Position numbers and translations under genes: made by a program. Under the pieces are notes generated by a model. That model was not told the DNA's origin. It made no database searches and worked only from the letters and a program-made list of their open reading frames with translations. A stretch of DNA of 64,000 nucleotides from Dirofilaria immitis. Lineage: Eukaryota; Nematoda; Chromadorea; Rhabditida; Onchocercidae. Positions within the stretch are counted from its first letter, which is position 1. The number at the start of each line of letters is the position of its first letter. The stretch spans positions 124,001 to 188,000 of the forward strand of contig JAKNDB010000096.1 of assembly GCA_024305405.1 (NCBI GenBank), read 5' to 3'. Of the stretch, positions 1 to 14,589 are shown piece by piece.

Positions 1-74
1 TTAAATTCATTTATAAGTCAAATGTTGATTCAAGGTAACAATAAATGACTTTAAATAAAATCTGAAAAATTAAC

Positions 75-3000
75 ATATTGGATGCCCGATGTCGTCAACA
101 AGAATCAGTATATTGTTGAGAAACAATAAAATTGCCATGTGCACAGCATGTATTAACATATTATTCCTGCAATTTGTCGTAATTCACTAATAAAGTTTTG
201 TTATTGTTGAACTACATAACTTTAACAATAATAATATCAGACATACTAGACATTTTAATTTTGTAATATACGGAAACAAAATTTGGGAAAAACTACTGCT
301 GGGTAAATTTTCTGTAGTTCACATATGTTACAGCATAAAAATATTTAAATTGCAAAAATAAGCAGTCAGTTACTACAAATTTTCACTATTAAAGTTTTAT
401 CTTCTAAGGAATTTATAGAAAAAAAATTCTTAAAGCATTATATTCTATAAAACAACGAAATATATAAATGACCTATGTAATAAATTTATCGCACGTTCGT
501 ATTGACCTGTTAGCCATAAGGCTTGAAAATAAATTAATACACTTCCATCGTTGCCGACAAAATAGTTCTCACCTAAAAATACTCGATGATATATCGAATA
601 ACAGAACTTTTGTTCATTCAGTGCAGCTTATCTTCAATTAATAGAACGGATACATACGGTACACAAATAATGCACGTCTTTAGAATGCAGACTTAAAATA
701 ATATAAGTGAAACTGTCATTTTTATTCTCTCTAGCTGACTTCTGCATAGTTCAACCACCTGACTTTATTGATTAACGTACAGAGTTTTGGCAATTTTCAT
801 ATAAACTTCAATAATAGATTAGAAATGATATCTCATTTTTGACTGTTTTCATTATTTATTGTTGCTCACTCATCCTGAAGCTCTCATGAAGAATTCGCGA
901 TATTCTAGGTGACCGCTTTTTATTAAGCTAATCATTTATTCGCAGCAGTTAATTTGCTGAGAAAAATATTCAACATATCTATGATTAAAAATTACCATAG
1001 TCAACTGATATAATTCGCTGAAGTTCTCTGAAAACTGCAGGCGAAAGCGCAGGATCTATACCACAAGGATATAATTTCAACCAAAGCCAATTTTCCAAAT
1101 TATTGGAAACTTCAGGAACATCACCACCAAGCAGAGCACAATATACTGCCTTTTTGTAAATATCTACAAACGAACGTGATTCACAACGCCATTCCGCCTT
1201 CACTTTCAATCGAACATCAGCAGAAAGCCTAACATTAAACGAAATATTAGTAAATATTCATTCAAAATGATTGAATTATTTTGACTTTTCATGATGAATT
1301 TTTTTATATCGTAATTCCAGCTACTCTTCTTTTCTCCAAAGTGATAGCACAGTATCGATTTATGTTGAGGGCAAAACTAAATGAATGATAATGTACTTTT
1401 TTATTCAAAAGATTAATTATCCAAATTATGTAAAATCAAAAATGAAAAAAAATCGGAAACAGAAATAGATTTGTAGGAAATTTACCTTCTATTTTTAAGA
1501 ATATATTTCTTATTTTTTGAAGAACTTACTTTTTATTTTTTCAAGTTCAAGCAACGCAATCGTCGCAGCTACACAAGATGGTAAATTTTTCAAATGTGAA
1601 TCAGCTATCTTTGCAACAGATTGCAGCTCTCCAGCTCTTAAACAATAATAAATAACTTCCCAAAGAGCATGTCCATTTGGTCCATACACACCATCCTAAA
1701 ATATTTTGTTAAATGGAAGAAATAGTATTGCAAGTTCTGGATAGGTATAGACATAACCTGAAAATTTTAAAAACGATTAAATGAGGATAACATTGAACAG
1801 ATACATAATGAGATAAGATTACCTGAGTATGCCGTTGAGTTGGCTTAAAATGTTTCACATTTAGAAAAGCGTCGATAAGCGACAACATCGTTGGACTACC
1901 ACCTCTTCGAGCAATTGCTAAATTATTTTCCACAACTGCCTCCATGTGAGAAATAAAACTGTAAAAGCTTTATAATTTGCATGACTACTTTCTAATAAGA
2001 GAACGTAATTTGCTGTAATTTTAAGAATAGCATGCGCATTTATAGAAACTCAACACTGTTTGTACTGGGAAGAATTTTCTCAGAATAGGTTTGCATTTAG
2101 AAAGTAAGCATTACTACGATCTTTTAATTTCTAGGAATACTTTTCCTAATTTGAGAAAATCATTATTCATAAATTTGAAAAAGTGTAACCAAAAATCAAG
2201 TAGGCTCACTTTTTGTGAAGAAATTCCAAAGTTGTATCAATGATGTGACTTGTCCAGGAGATCGAAGAGCGAAAATTTTTGGTAGTACCAGTAGAAACAA
2301 ATGGGTGATTCAGTGGTGCAAGTGCCTGTCCCCATAACGCGATTATTCCATCATCACGTGATTTCGATGCAGCTTCTTTAAAATCCATAGCTAATATGTC
2401 CACTTTTTTTTGTGCTATGTAATCAGAAACCTGAAATCAACACAGTTTGAATTATATTTCGAAAAATTTCAGTAACTGAAAAAACGTATTTTATTCAATC
2501 GAATCACTTCCACTTTTTCTTAAAATAACTTGATTTGAATTAGGAAACTTACACCCTTGGCGAATGTCAATTCAATACTATCACCAGATTTGATGGACAT
2601 AGTAAAATCCAAGTTGGTTGCCTGAAAAACTGTTGTATTTGTGATATGGTCTCGAATATTAACAATATATCGAATATATAAACAACAACTTTCCAACAAT
2701 GTTACTTAAAATAAACTTGTAATTAACTGATGATTTAATGGCGACAATGTTAAGACTTATCACATCAAATTCGCAGTAAAAGCTGTTGTAAGATTAAGAA
2801 AGTAAACAAATAACGGTAAGTTACGCAAGTGTAAAAGTATTTTCCTAATAAATATTAGGAAGTGATTCACATAAATATTGTCAACTCCAACTGTTAAGAG
2901 ATTTATCAATGATTGGACGAGATTACTTTGGAAGATGGAATGATAGAAGTAGGTTTAGTGGCTTCCGTTATAGGTTTAGACATCGTATACGCCTGATCCA

Positions 3001-3682
3001 CTACGCTTTGATTCATGAACGCTCTTTCAGCTTCCAAACGAGCAAGAATCGAAGTTTCAGCAACAATTTCATTTAACATGTGTTGGCAATCTGCTGATGG
3101 CAATATGAGCTCTTCCACTTCATTTTCTCCTGCTTCTTCTTGCATTTGTGGTATTGAGCCGAGTGAGAAGCCCTTTCCAGCCAGTAATAAACCCATCTTA
3201 AAAATCAACAGTTAATTAAATAAAAAATTGTGTGGAACTAGGCAGAACAAAAATCATGAATGATGATCAAACATACTTCGACGTCGGATAACCGTTCCTC
3301 AGAAGGTCTCTTTTTTCCATAAATCTTCACTATGTCGAAAAACGTCATTTAGTGCAAGGTCAACACGAGTTTTGTGCTAAAGTGAAATGATATTTTATTT
3401 GCAAAATTCATCCATATTTTAAAAAAAAAAGAAAAACTTTCTGTTTCCTAATCAATTTCTGCTGCCAAATTTCCAGAAAATAATGGTTGATTTAATATGA
3501 TTATTCCTGGGACTTTAAGTATAAAATTAGTCATACATTACTTCTTTCTATGCATAAGAGGAGAATTTTGGAAAAACGAAATGTATAATTACCGATGATG
3601 CTGGTGTTACTTTCGAAATACTTTTAGATGGTATTGATAATCGGTCTGATTTGTTCAACAGATCCTCGAATGCTCCTGGCAT
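75..3682 (-). CDS. nup93: Nup93 nucleoporin, N-terminal and middle part (runs off the left edge)
   Basis: Linker nucleoporin of the nuclear pore inner ring (C. elegans NPP-13 family). Exons read from the right: 3593-3682 (start MPGAFEDLLNKSD), 3277-3376, 2927-3196, 2553-2621, 2210-2430, 1823-1958, 1530-1695, 996-1228, 473-572, 75-166. Family landmarks as I know them from vertebrate Nup93, in order: GLLLAGKGFSLGSIPQ, a GIIALWGQAL segment, LAIARRGGSP, GHALWEVIYYCLRAGEL, FVDIYKKAVYCALLG, an LWLKL segment, the IYFQALWLTGQYERAI helix, then HAVHMAILLF. Splice phases agree through most joins. Two joins need a one-base length change: exon 2 carries a run of six T (3311-3316, plus strand) and has one base too many, giving an in-frame TGA at 3299-3301; exon 7 ends one base short beside T runs at 530-534 and 536-541 of the 1 kb block. 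About 380 residues are encoded here; the family is about 820, so the C-terminal half is outside the window. The family assignment is firm; the exact start and the two shift sites are less so. Confidence 0.86.
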
Positions 3683-4587
3683 CTTGAATTTACTCCGGAA
3701 ATCTGAAAAAATAAATGAATTCGAAGATATCAATAACATTATCGGTTGCATTTTCTTTTCACATTATTAGTATTCGTAAATTCTCAAACATCATTCTCGA
3801 TCTGGATGAGAACTTTACAACATAATCAAGCAGATGATCGATCGAAGTGAGAGTTTGAGTGAAACTCAATTAATAATGCCATATTTCTAAAAATAACATA
3901 TTATTTCAGCGAGCTATCGCTGTTATTTTAACATAAACTATCATCATAAATAAAGATACATTTCACAAATTCGTTTTTTTTCTTTTTTTTTTAAAAAATT
4001 CGCTCTTTATCTCTTTACAGAATACTTTCATACAACATCAGATGATAAAAAAATTTAGGAAGAGACAAAATGCAATATACTATCATAGATACCATCATAT
4101 ATAGCGATATGTTTAGAAAGGTAAAAATACACAATTCGTAACTCAATTATGCTTGATTAGAAGCTTCTTAGCTTAACACACACATAGCTATCTCTAATAT
4201 GTACTTCTTTTCTTGAAAAATATCTCTTATTAAGAATGAAGCGAATCCAAAAATATTTTACTATTATTTTTTCTATTCTCGACGAAGTAGAATGCTTAAT
4301 GATTGAAATAATAGAAACCATCGACTTTTCATTCTATAACTAATTTAACTAAAAACATTAATAAGATAATTTGAAACAGAAAATTATTGCATAGATTCTC
4401 AGCCTCTAGATCTCAACTTATTGCTTAATCTTCTCTAATTCTTATCAATCTCTGTTGTCTCTTGTCTTTTTATTTCCTCAAACTCAGTAATACTATAGCA
4501 AAAAAACTAGCAAATTTTGCGTCTTCTTGCTTCCTCCTCTCTCAAAACATTAAATTTAACCGCTTGCAGGACCTACTGGTTAAAAGC

Positions 4588-4705
4588 CGAGATGTCAGGT
4601 GCTCTTCTCACCCGGTTGATAGTTAAGACATTAGGTGTTCTTCTCACTTGATCAGTAGTGATTGAAATACCAGGTGCTCCTCATACCTGGTTGATAGTTA
4701 AGGTA
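4588..4705. repeat. Three imperfect ~40 bp tandem copies, locally GC-richer
   Basis: Three adjacent copies share CAGGTGCTC or AGGTGTTC, then TTCTCAC or CTCATAC, then a GGTTGATAGTTAA tail (the middle copy ends differently). The block is visibly less AT-rich than its flanks. No open frame or known element recognised. Confidence 0.55.
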
Positions 4706-5857
4706 CCACTGGCAGGAGATCAGTATGAAATTTGAATTTCCCGTATTCTAAATATTATTGTATATTGCTTTCTTAATGATAACGGTTAAGGTAAATTGAC
4801 TTATACTACAGGTGATCTATTTTTGAGTCTATACGTGAACTATTTCTGAGTCTATACGTGAACTATTTCCTAATCGCAGACTCACTTACGTTGCATGTTT
4901 GTTATACTTTCAATATGAACATTGCAAATGTGGTATTTATTCAAATTCTATTATTATTTTAATGAATTGTAAACTTTTGAAATATCATTAGTGCTATCAT
5001 GATTGCAATGATAACGTTCCCTTTCAAAGGTCATTCTCTTTCCCATTTATAAATATGCAAATATGCATCATATTGAATTTGATCTTTTTGCCAATCATTT
5101 GCATATGGAATAGAAAAAAATGGAGGAGGAATGATTACGGTATGCCGATTATCATCGATGATAGTTGTTAGCTTACAATAAAAGAAACTCGTTGTTATGA
5201 TTGCAATTTAGCACCCTTCGGTACCATCTTGGGGATGAAAATCGAGAGCGATATTTGATACCTTATCGATTATTTAGCTTTTAAGCATCTTATAAAGCAT
5301 ACGTTATAAAATTTACCTTATAAGATAAGCCAACCGATCACTCAATTATCGATTCATTTTGTTCTATGATATATTGGATTCAATCGATCAAACGATCATA
5401 CATATCTCATTTTTTAAAGTTTGCAAATTTTAATACAATAAGCATAGAATATAAACAAATGGATATAATAGTCAATGATCAGTATTATCAAACTAATCAA
5501 TATATGATTTGATATTATTGTAAGTTTTGAAGGAATAGATAATTTTCTAAGAAAGTTTAATTTGATATATTTAATAATAATTCCTATATTATTAATTATT
5601 AACGAATTATCATTATTAAATGAATTATTACTTACAATTTTATGTATGAATTTAATGACTATTTGATAATATAATTTATTTGATATTTCATTTTTCTAAT
5701 ATCGAATTTCTAATATTGAATTTAAAGATCATATAAAAATCATATTTGATATGAATGATTATAATAAGCTTCCTTTGCGAACCGTATAATTATAATTATA
5801 ATTGTTTATGATATAGGGATATCTTTATCATCTTTCTTTCTATTACAAATATATCCA

Positions 5858-6265
<408 letters not shown>

Positions 6266-8141
6266 TATCATTAGTACTATTATTGATATATATTTTCATG
6301 GTAAATTTAAAAATGATGAATTATTATGATTGTTACAATTCGGTATTGCTCAAAAATTTAAATATATCAATTATATTGGAAATATGTTTATTGCAATTTG
6401 ATAGATATAGTGTTAAAGAATATTGATAATATATGCATGTATATGTGAATCAATCAGAGAAAGTAAAAACTTTTGAAGGAAAAAGTTTTGCTTTCATCCA
6501 TTTCATATATTTAATGTATCGTAAGCTAAGCAAATACATTATCTTTTACTTGCGATACTTGCGATACATATTCAATCCCTTTTTCATCTCATTTTTTACA
6601 CAAAAAAAAGAAAGAAAATGTTATTTCTATTAGTTAAAAAGAAAACAAAAACAAACAAACAAATAAATAAATAAATAAAATCGTTTCGACGATGCAAATA
6701 TTATGTAAATAATTTATTAAATTATTTACTTAATATTTTGATTTAAATTTTAGCAAAATAAAAAACAAAAATATTTTTCGAATTATTCATTGAATAAAAA
6801 TATAATTTAATAATTAAATTATTATTTAGTAAACAATTATTTTATATTTATTAAAACTAAATTCCATCAACAGTAAGAAGATTGAATTTCCTCTATTGTA
6901 CAAATTTGAACTTAATTTCTTTTTTTTTTAAACTATAAGCATCTCTAATCTTATCAGCAGACAGATGCATCTATCAAGAGAGAGAGAGGAAAAGAGTTTG
7001 GTTATCAAATATTTATGTCATTGAAAAATAATATGCCAAATTTACAAATTAAGGCCAATTTCTTTTGGATCAAATCGCTGGATCAAATGTTGGATTTGTT
7101 TGATCTTTAAAAATTATAAATTTTTTCGTAAATCCTTTTGTCGGTAAATTTATTAAATACTTTTATTATTTATATTATTGAAGAATATTAGTTATTATTT
7201 GTTTATCATTAACTTTTGCTAATATATTTATTTGTAAGTTACTGTCAAAGATAGTTTACGATCGTTTGTTTATTACAGAATTATTCTTGAAGTATAGAAT
7301 AGTAATAAATGATCCTTCTAATCGATTAAATGATTTCTATCCAGAATCCGATTTTCCCCTTTTTCTCTTCATCTACCGGAGTTATTTATTTATAAAAAGT
7401 ATTCAAAGAAATGTTAATATCAGTGCTTCATTATCATTTATACAACATTTCAATTTCATCGACACTATCTTATCGATAAGTTAATCGAGAATATTTGAAA
7501 ATTCAAAGAAGTCCCAGAAAATAAATATATTTTTTAACTTCCGATTGTGATTTTATTGATTAGCTAGTAAAGAATATAGAATTTCTATTTTCTAAATTTA
7601 AATAAATAAAATTATGATTAAGTAGATCATCCAATGTTCCATGTTAAATGAATAATGATTAATTGTACTAGATGATTATAATTTTTTATAAACTTAATTT
7701 AACTCAAATATAATCGATATTTCTATAACAAACATTATTTTTATACTTATAATATACAATGATTTAGTAATTTGCAGAAATAAAATTTAATAATTTTGTC
7801 TTATTTTTACCATTTATTTTCATTTATTATTTTTTTATTGATAAGGAAATTATTTATTGAAGTAGTCGATGTTTTTATATGATAACAGTTGATCTTTGAT
7901 TAGTACATTTTCAATTTCATTTTAACCTATGCTTTTTCTCGATTCTCGATTAATGCTTCAAAGAATGATAATCTAAAATGACAAATGCTATAATTTTCAA
8001 CGATAAATTTGTTGATATACTATTAATCACTAAATGATAAGAGTTGTTTATGATAATTTGACATTCAATCATACTTTTTCCAGTAATATTTTTAGAATAT
8101 TCTAATAACAACGAAAAAACAAAAAGAGGAAGAAGAAAAAT

Positions 8142-8193
8142 CAAGGAAAGAGAGAGAGAGAGAGAGAGATAGAGGAGAGAGAGAGAGAAAGGG
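8142..8193. repeat. (GA)n purine tract
   Basis: Interrupted GA dinucleotide tract in intergenic DNA. Confidence 0.85.
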
Positions 8194-8624
8194 AAAGGAA
8201 AATTTCAATGATATATAATTAGTAAAATCGCTTCGAAACAAATTGTCGTGTATGGTAAGTTGTAAAGTGATAATAATATATGAATACGACAGCTGGCATA
8301 AATTTTTCATTTGCAAAAAGTAAAAGCCTTCCTTACTACAAACTTTTTTTTCAATCTCGAGAAAAAAAATGTCTATTAATTTATTCAGTAAACTTGGACG
8401 TTATATATGTATGTATACATATATATATATATATATATTGCTGAATAACTTTCTTTTTCCTTTTATTTTTATTTCCTTTTCTCTTCTATTTATTTCTCTT
8501 CTATTTCTCTTCATTTATTTTTCATACTTATCATTCAATTATTCATATTATTTCTTATTTTCCCGTTTATTATTTATTCGGTAATATTCTTTCACTTGAA
8601 AAGAATTCTATAATATTTTATTAT

Positions 8625-8868
8625 AATTGTAATATATTAAGATTATTACATTTATAACGATTATAATATATTAAGATTATCATATGTATAGTGATTATAA
8701 TATATTAATATTATTATATGTGTAGTGATTATGATGTACTAAGATTATTATATTTATAACGATTATAATATATTAAGATTATCATATGTATAGTGATTAT
8801 GATGTATTAAGATTATTATATTTATAACGATTATAATATATTGAGATTATCATATGCACGGTGATTTA
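8625..8868. repeat. 34 bp tandem array with alternating unit types
   Basis: Units begin at 8659, 8693, 8727, 8761, 8795 and 8829 (exactly 34 bp apart), preceded by a partial unit at 8625. Units start GATTATAATATATTAAG or GATTATGATGTA(C/T)TAAG. They end either TATTTATAAC or CATATGTATAGT, and the two ends mostly alternate, suggesting a 68 bp higher-order unit. Confidence 0.9.
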
Positions 8869-10003
8869 ATGATCATATGTTTTATTGTATTTTATTTTAT
8901 TTGAAATAAGCATTTCTACTGAATATTCTTTATCGTTTGATTACATCTCATTACAATAAAAAGTATTTGATATCATTTTTTTCTTTGCTTATTATGCAAA
9001 TTTCATTAGAATATATTTATGTAATATTTTTATTAAGAAAAAAGAAAAACGAAAGAATAAGAAAGAAATTAAATGATTTTAATGATTTTTTTGATATGAA
9101 TAAATTTGCATTATGATCTGTTAATATATTTTTATATATAAATATATCATTCCTTCTTATTTAATATCATTAAGAAAATTATATTTAAAATATTCCTGTA
9201 TTTCAATATTATTTAAATTAACATTTTTAAAATTTCCTTTTTCTTCAATTCTATTTTATTAAATATTTTAATATTATTTAAATTAATTTTTGAAATGAAT
9301 CCTTCCTATTGTTCTATTCATTGTATTAAAGTTCTTCAAACTTTGTCAGGTTTTATTTTATTTTTTGAGAAATACTTGTTTTTTCTTGTCCTTACTGCCT
9401 CAAAAATTATATTCATATACCATTTGGTTGAACTAATTTAAGATAAATTAATTCAATTCAATTTAACTGATTAATAATTAATTATAATTATTCCATTCAT
9501 CTAGAGGATGAAATTTATTATTGAAATTTAAGTAAAAAAAAATTAATAGAAAAAAATTGGAATGTTCCTTTCTCGAAAAATTTTAGGAGAATTTTGTTTT
9601 TTTTTGCCAATCTATGCAACTGATCTTAAGGGAATGGCTTTATTCTATCTACTTCATCTTCCTTTCCTTAAAGTTTATTGAAAAAAAAATTTTTTTTCTT
9701 ACGAATTCTTAACGACTTCAAGATTTTGCAGTTGTTTTGTTTCAAAGTTTTACAAAGAAGATATTTCACTCCATGTTTTTTTTTCTTCTTCTTTTCAATA
9801 ACAAAAAGCATTTTAAAAGTTCAATTTGTAAAGTGTCAGAAAGAATAATTCAAAGCAGAAAAGTTTGCAAAGTTTTGAAATCATTTTACAATCATCAATG
9901 TTACGATGAAATTAAATCGAAAAGATTTATATTCGTTTTTGTTATAAATTTTTCTTTTCAATATTTCTAATAACTTTTCGATATTTTCCTTTGATTTATT
10001 AAG

Positions 10004-10074
10004 CCTTTTAATCTGTCTGAGTTAGTCTCGTGCGAGAACAAAATCCAATACCTATAAAACAGGCGGATTAAAGG
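10004..10074. other. Imperfect inverted repeat able to fold as an RNA hairpin
   Basis: The left arm CCTTTTAATCTGTCTG (10004-10019) pairs with the right arm CAGGCGGATTAAAGG (10060-10074): about 15 pairs including two G-U wobbles, with one bulged T. The 40 nt between contain a second perfect stem, TCTCG/CGAGA, at 10026-10037. The stretch is GC-richer than its surroundings. Function unknown. Confidence 0.4.
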
Positions 10075-10237
10075 AAAACTTGAATTATTTATTATATGTC
10101 TATTGACATTTTAATCCGATCAAATCTCGAGACAACTTTTTTTTTAAAAAAATTTTTATTAAAAATGATTATTAATGAAGTGAAAAATTTGCCGATTTGT
10201 TGATATTTTTAAACATAATTATTCAATAAAAATTGTT

Positions 10238-10289
10238 AACGTACGTCCGTATAATTATAACGTACGTTTGGGAATTGTAAACGTACGTT
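10238..10289. other. Three AACGTACGT palindromes at exact 21 bp spacing
   Basis: AACGTACGT occurs at 10238, AACGTACGTT at 10259 and 10280. The start-to-start distance is 21 bp both times, about two helical turns. They could be protein-binding sites or a short decayed repeat. Confidence 0.45.
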
Positions 10290-11100
10290 TATATAAATCA
10301 CATAATTATTTATTCGTTGAAATAGAGTAAAATTTCATATCTAATCATTTCATTATTTCAAAGGAATCATGATTAGAATAGTGCATGTTAGACATATCAT
10401 GAAGTTATTTCACTACAGTAATACATAGATATGTATGTATTATATATAATGTCAGTTTAATGATGGAAGTAAGAAATAAATAAATTTTGAAATGAGTTTC
10501 TAAACAGGAATTTTGTAGAACACATATATGCATAAAAACGTAGAATATAGTAAATACCAATTGACAATTTAATGGCCCATAAATTTGCTATTTTCGAACC
10601 GCAAATACCTATGCCTTATCTTTCAACAAAACTGATCACTTTTTTTTTTTTTTGTAGTTATCTTCAATATAAGAAAAAGAAAAAAAACGAAAATGTTTTG
10701 CTAATTTTATTACTGATATATTGCTAAATCTCGAAATGTTGAGAATCTCGAGATCTCATACGATTGATAAATTCATCGATGAAATAATGGATTAGCTATC
10801 ATTTTATTTGAATTGTTCTCCTATTTTTCTATGGCCTACAATTCCTTACATTTAATGATAGCTTATTGGAGCAAAAATGCTTTAATTTCTATTTGAATTG
10901 AACATCTCTCTGACTCCTAACTCATAACCTTTCAATGTGAGATGATATTATTATCATTTCTTTTCAGAAGCATCAAGAAGGAAAAAGTTTTATTTAGTAT
11001 ATATATATATGTATTCTAATCTTATCGAAAATTATCCATTTGACATTTCTGTTTGTTTGTCGAATTTTTCATTTCATATTTTGTTTTAGTTATTCATGTA

Positions 11101-11148
11101 ACATCATCATCATCATCATCATCATCGTCATCATCATCGTTGTCGTCT
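11101..11148. repeat. (CAT)n microsatellite
   Basis: Trinucleotide run with CGT interruptions, intergenic. Confidence 0.85.
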
Positions 11149-13626
11149 ATCGTCTATTGAACTTTTTGCTACTTACTTACTATTCGTTTATTAATAAGCT
11201 TATTTTTATTGTTTGAAATTTATAGGAATTTTTATCGAGAATTCAAGTTTTTCATTAAATTGTAATGATTGCTTTCTCCAATAAATGCCATCAAGAAATG
11301 ATCGTTCCATTGATATGTCCATTTATAATTAATGATATTTAGATTGCTATCATCCGATACATTACCTTCCTCCTCTAATAGAGAATAGACGTAAAACGAT
11401 AAAAAAAAAAAAATGAATCATTGAAGATTGTCAACATATACCAAAAGTGACCTTCCATTGTTTCACTATGATAATCAATCAAATTAACAATTTTAAATAT
11501 GCAAATAAGATGGGACGATAGATTGCTTCTCTTCTCTTCAATGTTTACATCGTTCTTCCTATCAAATGCTTCTTCCTCTCCTTCTTCTTCTTCTTAGATG
11601 TATTTCGATGATAATTATTGTTATTCGTTAATCATTATTAACCATTGTGTCAACCATTCGTAATCATTCAAATGATGTATATTATTATCGTCGTAGACAT
11701 AATGACGATATGCTTACTATATATGTTTTTATTTCAATAATTATTTGAAATGCATAATCGATTAATGAAATATCTAGCATGATAATTAATTTATCATTTT
11801 TAATTTTTGGCTTTTATTATTTAAACTATCGATTTTAACCAAATAATTATAATCAATCAGTAAATTATAATTTTATTATGATTAAAATAATGATTATCAT
11901 ATGTATTTATTATAATATTTTGATAAAGTAATATAATTTTATTCGAGAATATTCATATAAACTAATATATATATATATGTATTTTTTTTTATATGATGAA
12001 TTTGAACCATTTATTCGCTTAATTTAACAAATATTTTTAGATATGAAAAAAAATTATATGAAAAATAGATAAATCATTCGTTTGATTAAATTTTAAAAAG
12101 GATAGAAAATTATTTTGACATGACAGGTTTACAGATCAATTCAAGATTGAATAATTTTGCTACAATCATTCTTTTCATTTTATTCTGTTGAAAAAACTAA
12201 AAAAGAAAACAAATTTGAGAATTTTTAAATATTTTAAATGAGATATGAATGAATGAATATGATAAAATTTATTATAATTTCTTAAATGTGTTAAAAATTA
12301 CTTATATATATATATATATATATTGCAAAATGAATCTCGAAAAAATGAATCTCGACAATATTTGCAAAATAATATGAATTAGTCGAAAGATTTATGAGTG
12401 ATTGCTTTTTCTAAAAATTCTATTTATTTATTTATGAAAATACAAACTAGCCTAATGTAGTAATTGAATGTCTAGACAAATGAAAAGATGAAAAATAATT
12501 CAAATTTCATATTACCCTATCAACTTCTTCCAAAAGTATTCATAAAATATACGAATAATTAAAATTTTGGATGAAACTTTTTAAGCCTTTCTTTATTTGC
12601 TAGAGACTATTTCAATTGAATGAAATAACATTTCATCAAATATTTATTTATAAATTTACTTTTAGATAATTTTATTTTCAATTCTCTTTTTTTTCTTGAC
12701 AAAAATTCTTCAATGAAAAAATAGATATCAATCGATAATTACTATAGTAAATTTTATAAATAATTTGCATATTTTTATTTGAGGGTTTTTAATGACAAGA
12801 ATGCTTTTGATAGCGCACAAAAAAAAAAAAAATGTTTCAATCCTTATCTTCCAACTTTGTTTATAAACTTTAATTATCGATTCGATTCATCAAAAAAAGT
12901 ATATTTGTTTACCCTTTTTATTTAACAATGAATCATTCCGTCTCACATTTCTCCCTTTCTCTCCCTTAATTTACTTTATCATTTTTTTTTTGCTTGTCCG
13001 TTTTTTTTTCTTCTGATAATTTCAAAATATCTTTAATTTCCGATTTTAAGTAAAAATTTAAGTTCCATTTATTCTCGATTTAGAAGTTAGATAAATGATA
13101 AATAAATGTAATATTCACAGTATATTTTTCATATATCATCGCATTACTTTATTGATTTATTTGTCGAAATATATCAATCTTGTTTTCTTATTTCGCTTTA
13201 ATCGATACGGATAAAAAATTCCTCAAAGATAATCGTCAATTATTTTGCTATAGATTATCAATGATTCGAATGTTTCAGTTATTATCTCTCTACTCCCGCA
13301 TCTCGATTCAATGTCATATACGAAAATCTCCTTCGAGACTTTTTCATTCGTATTCGATCATTTGTTGATCTTTTTCATCCATCATTTATCTATGATATAT
13401 TTCATTTCATTCTTTCCCATTACTATCAATTTTTTTTTTTTTTTTGGCTTTCAAGATAAATAGATTACATTAGCATTGCACTTATCTTTCAGTTTAACTA
13501 ACGAAAGGTCAAAATTATTTTACATTATATTTTACTATTCCAATCAAAGTACTATTCTTTCATTTCTTCTGATATCATCGTAACAAAAAACTTTCTTTTT
13601 ATGCAAATGTTTTATATCGCTTTTCG

Positions 13627-14098
13627 TAATTCTAACTAAGAATTTATTTCTTGACTGGTAATTCTCGTTAAGAATTTATTTCTTGACTGGTAATTCTCGT
13701 TAAGAATTTATTTCTTGATTGGTAATTCTCGTTAAGAATTTATTTCTTGACTGGTAATTCTCGTTAAGAATTTATTTCTTGACTGGTAATTCTCGTTAAG
13801 AATTTATTTTTTGACTGGTAATTCTCGTTAAGAATTTATTTCTTGACTGGTAATTCTCGTTAAGAATTTATTTCTTGATTGGTAATTCTCGTTAAGAATT
13901 TATTTCTTGACTGGTAATTCTCGTTAAGAATTTATTTCTTGACTGGTAATTCTCGTTAAGAATTTATTTTTTGACTGGTAATTCTCGTTAAGAATTTATT
14001 TCTTGACTGGTAATTCTCGTTAAGAATTTATTTCTTGACTGGTAATTCTCGTTAAGAATTTATTTCTTGACTGGTAATTCTCGTTAAGAATTTATTTC
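13627..14098. repeat. 32 bp minisatellite of hairpin-forming units (~14.75 copies)
   Basis: Near-identical 32 bp units, each containing TTCTTGAC, an 11 nt spacer and GTTAAGAA, which pair as an 8 bp stem with one G-T wobble. The first unit differs (TAATTCTAACTAAG); a few later units carry TTGATTGG or TTTTTTGAC variants. The right end is abrupt at TTTATTTCCTAAG. Confidence 0.95.
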
Positions 14099-14589
14099 CT
14101 AAGTATAAAAAATATAATTCAGCGTAAGCTGCTTGCGATAATAAAAATTTACTTAACCTTTTTTCACCACCAGTGTAAATTAACAAGTCTAACTTCGGCA
14201 AATCTTTAATAGAGCTATGCATTGAAATAGCAAATGGTTTTATTAAAAGTTTCGGCATTAATAAGAAGTGGCAAAGATAGAATTTCACATTTTACTTCTT
14301 TTGGAATAATTTTTATAAAGTATTAGATTTATGCATACTCTTAAGAGCTGTAATTGAATCATCGCATTCCAACAACTAAAATTATCAAAATATTGCAAAA
14401 GACTTTGGGACAAATTTTTATTGTTATTAAGCGATAACAATAAAACGATAGTTGCTTTTAGCTAGTAGTCTGAAAGATTAATTATCAAAATTAATCTTGG
14501 ATACAAGAGATTCTAATGAGAAAGATGTTAGTATATAACTTAACGTCTCTGCTGGCTATAGAAAAAGAGCTAATAGAATAATAACTTGG

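Noticed and set aside
985..1228. Nup93 appears to end at a stop just after DYGNF (985)
   Set aside because: A consensus donor follows DYG, and two further exons with clear Nup93 similarity (473-572 and 75-166) join in phase, so the gene is not truncated there.
8092..8316. Ser/Leu-rich minus-strand frame
   Set aside because: It is the (GA)n tract read on the other strand.
13627..14098. CRISPR-like regular array
   Set aside because: The units are contiguous tandem copies with no unique spacers, in a eukaryotic genome; it is a minisatellite.
14100..14288. Minus-strand frame containing [12 protein letters not shown], faintly like a retroelement RNase H segment
   Set aside because: Only about 63 codons outside the repeat, no catalytic context, no neighbouring element genes; too weak to call.
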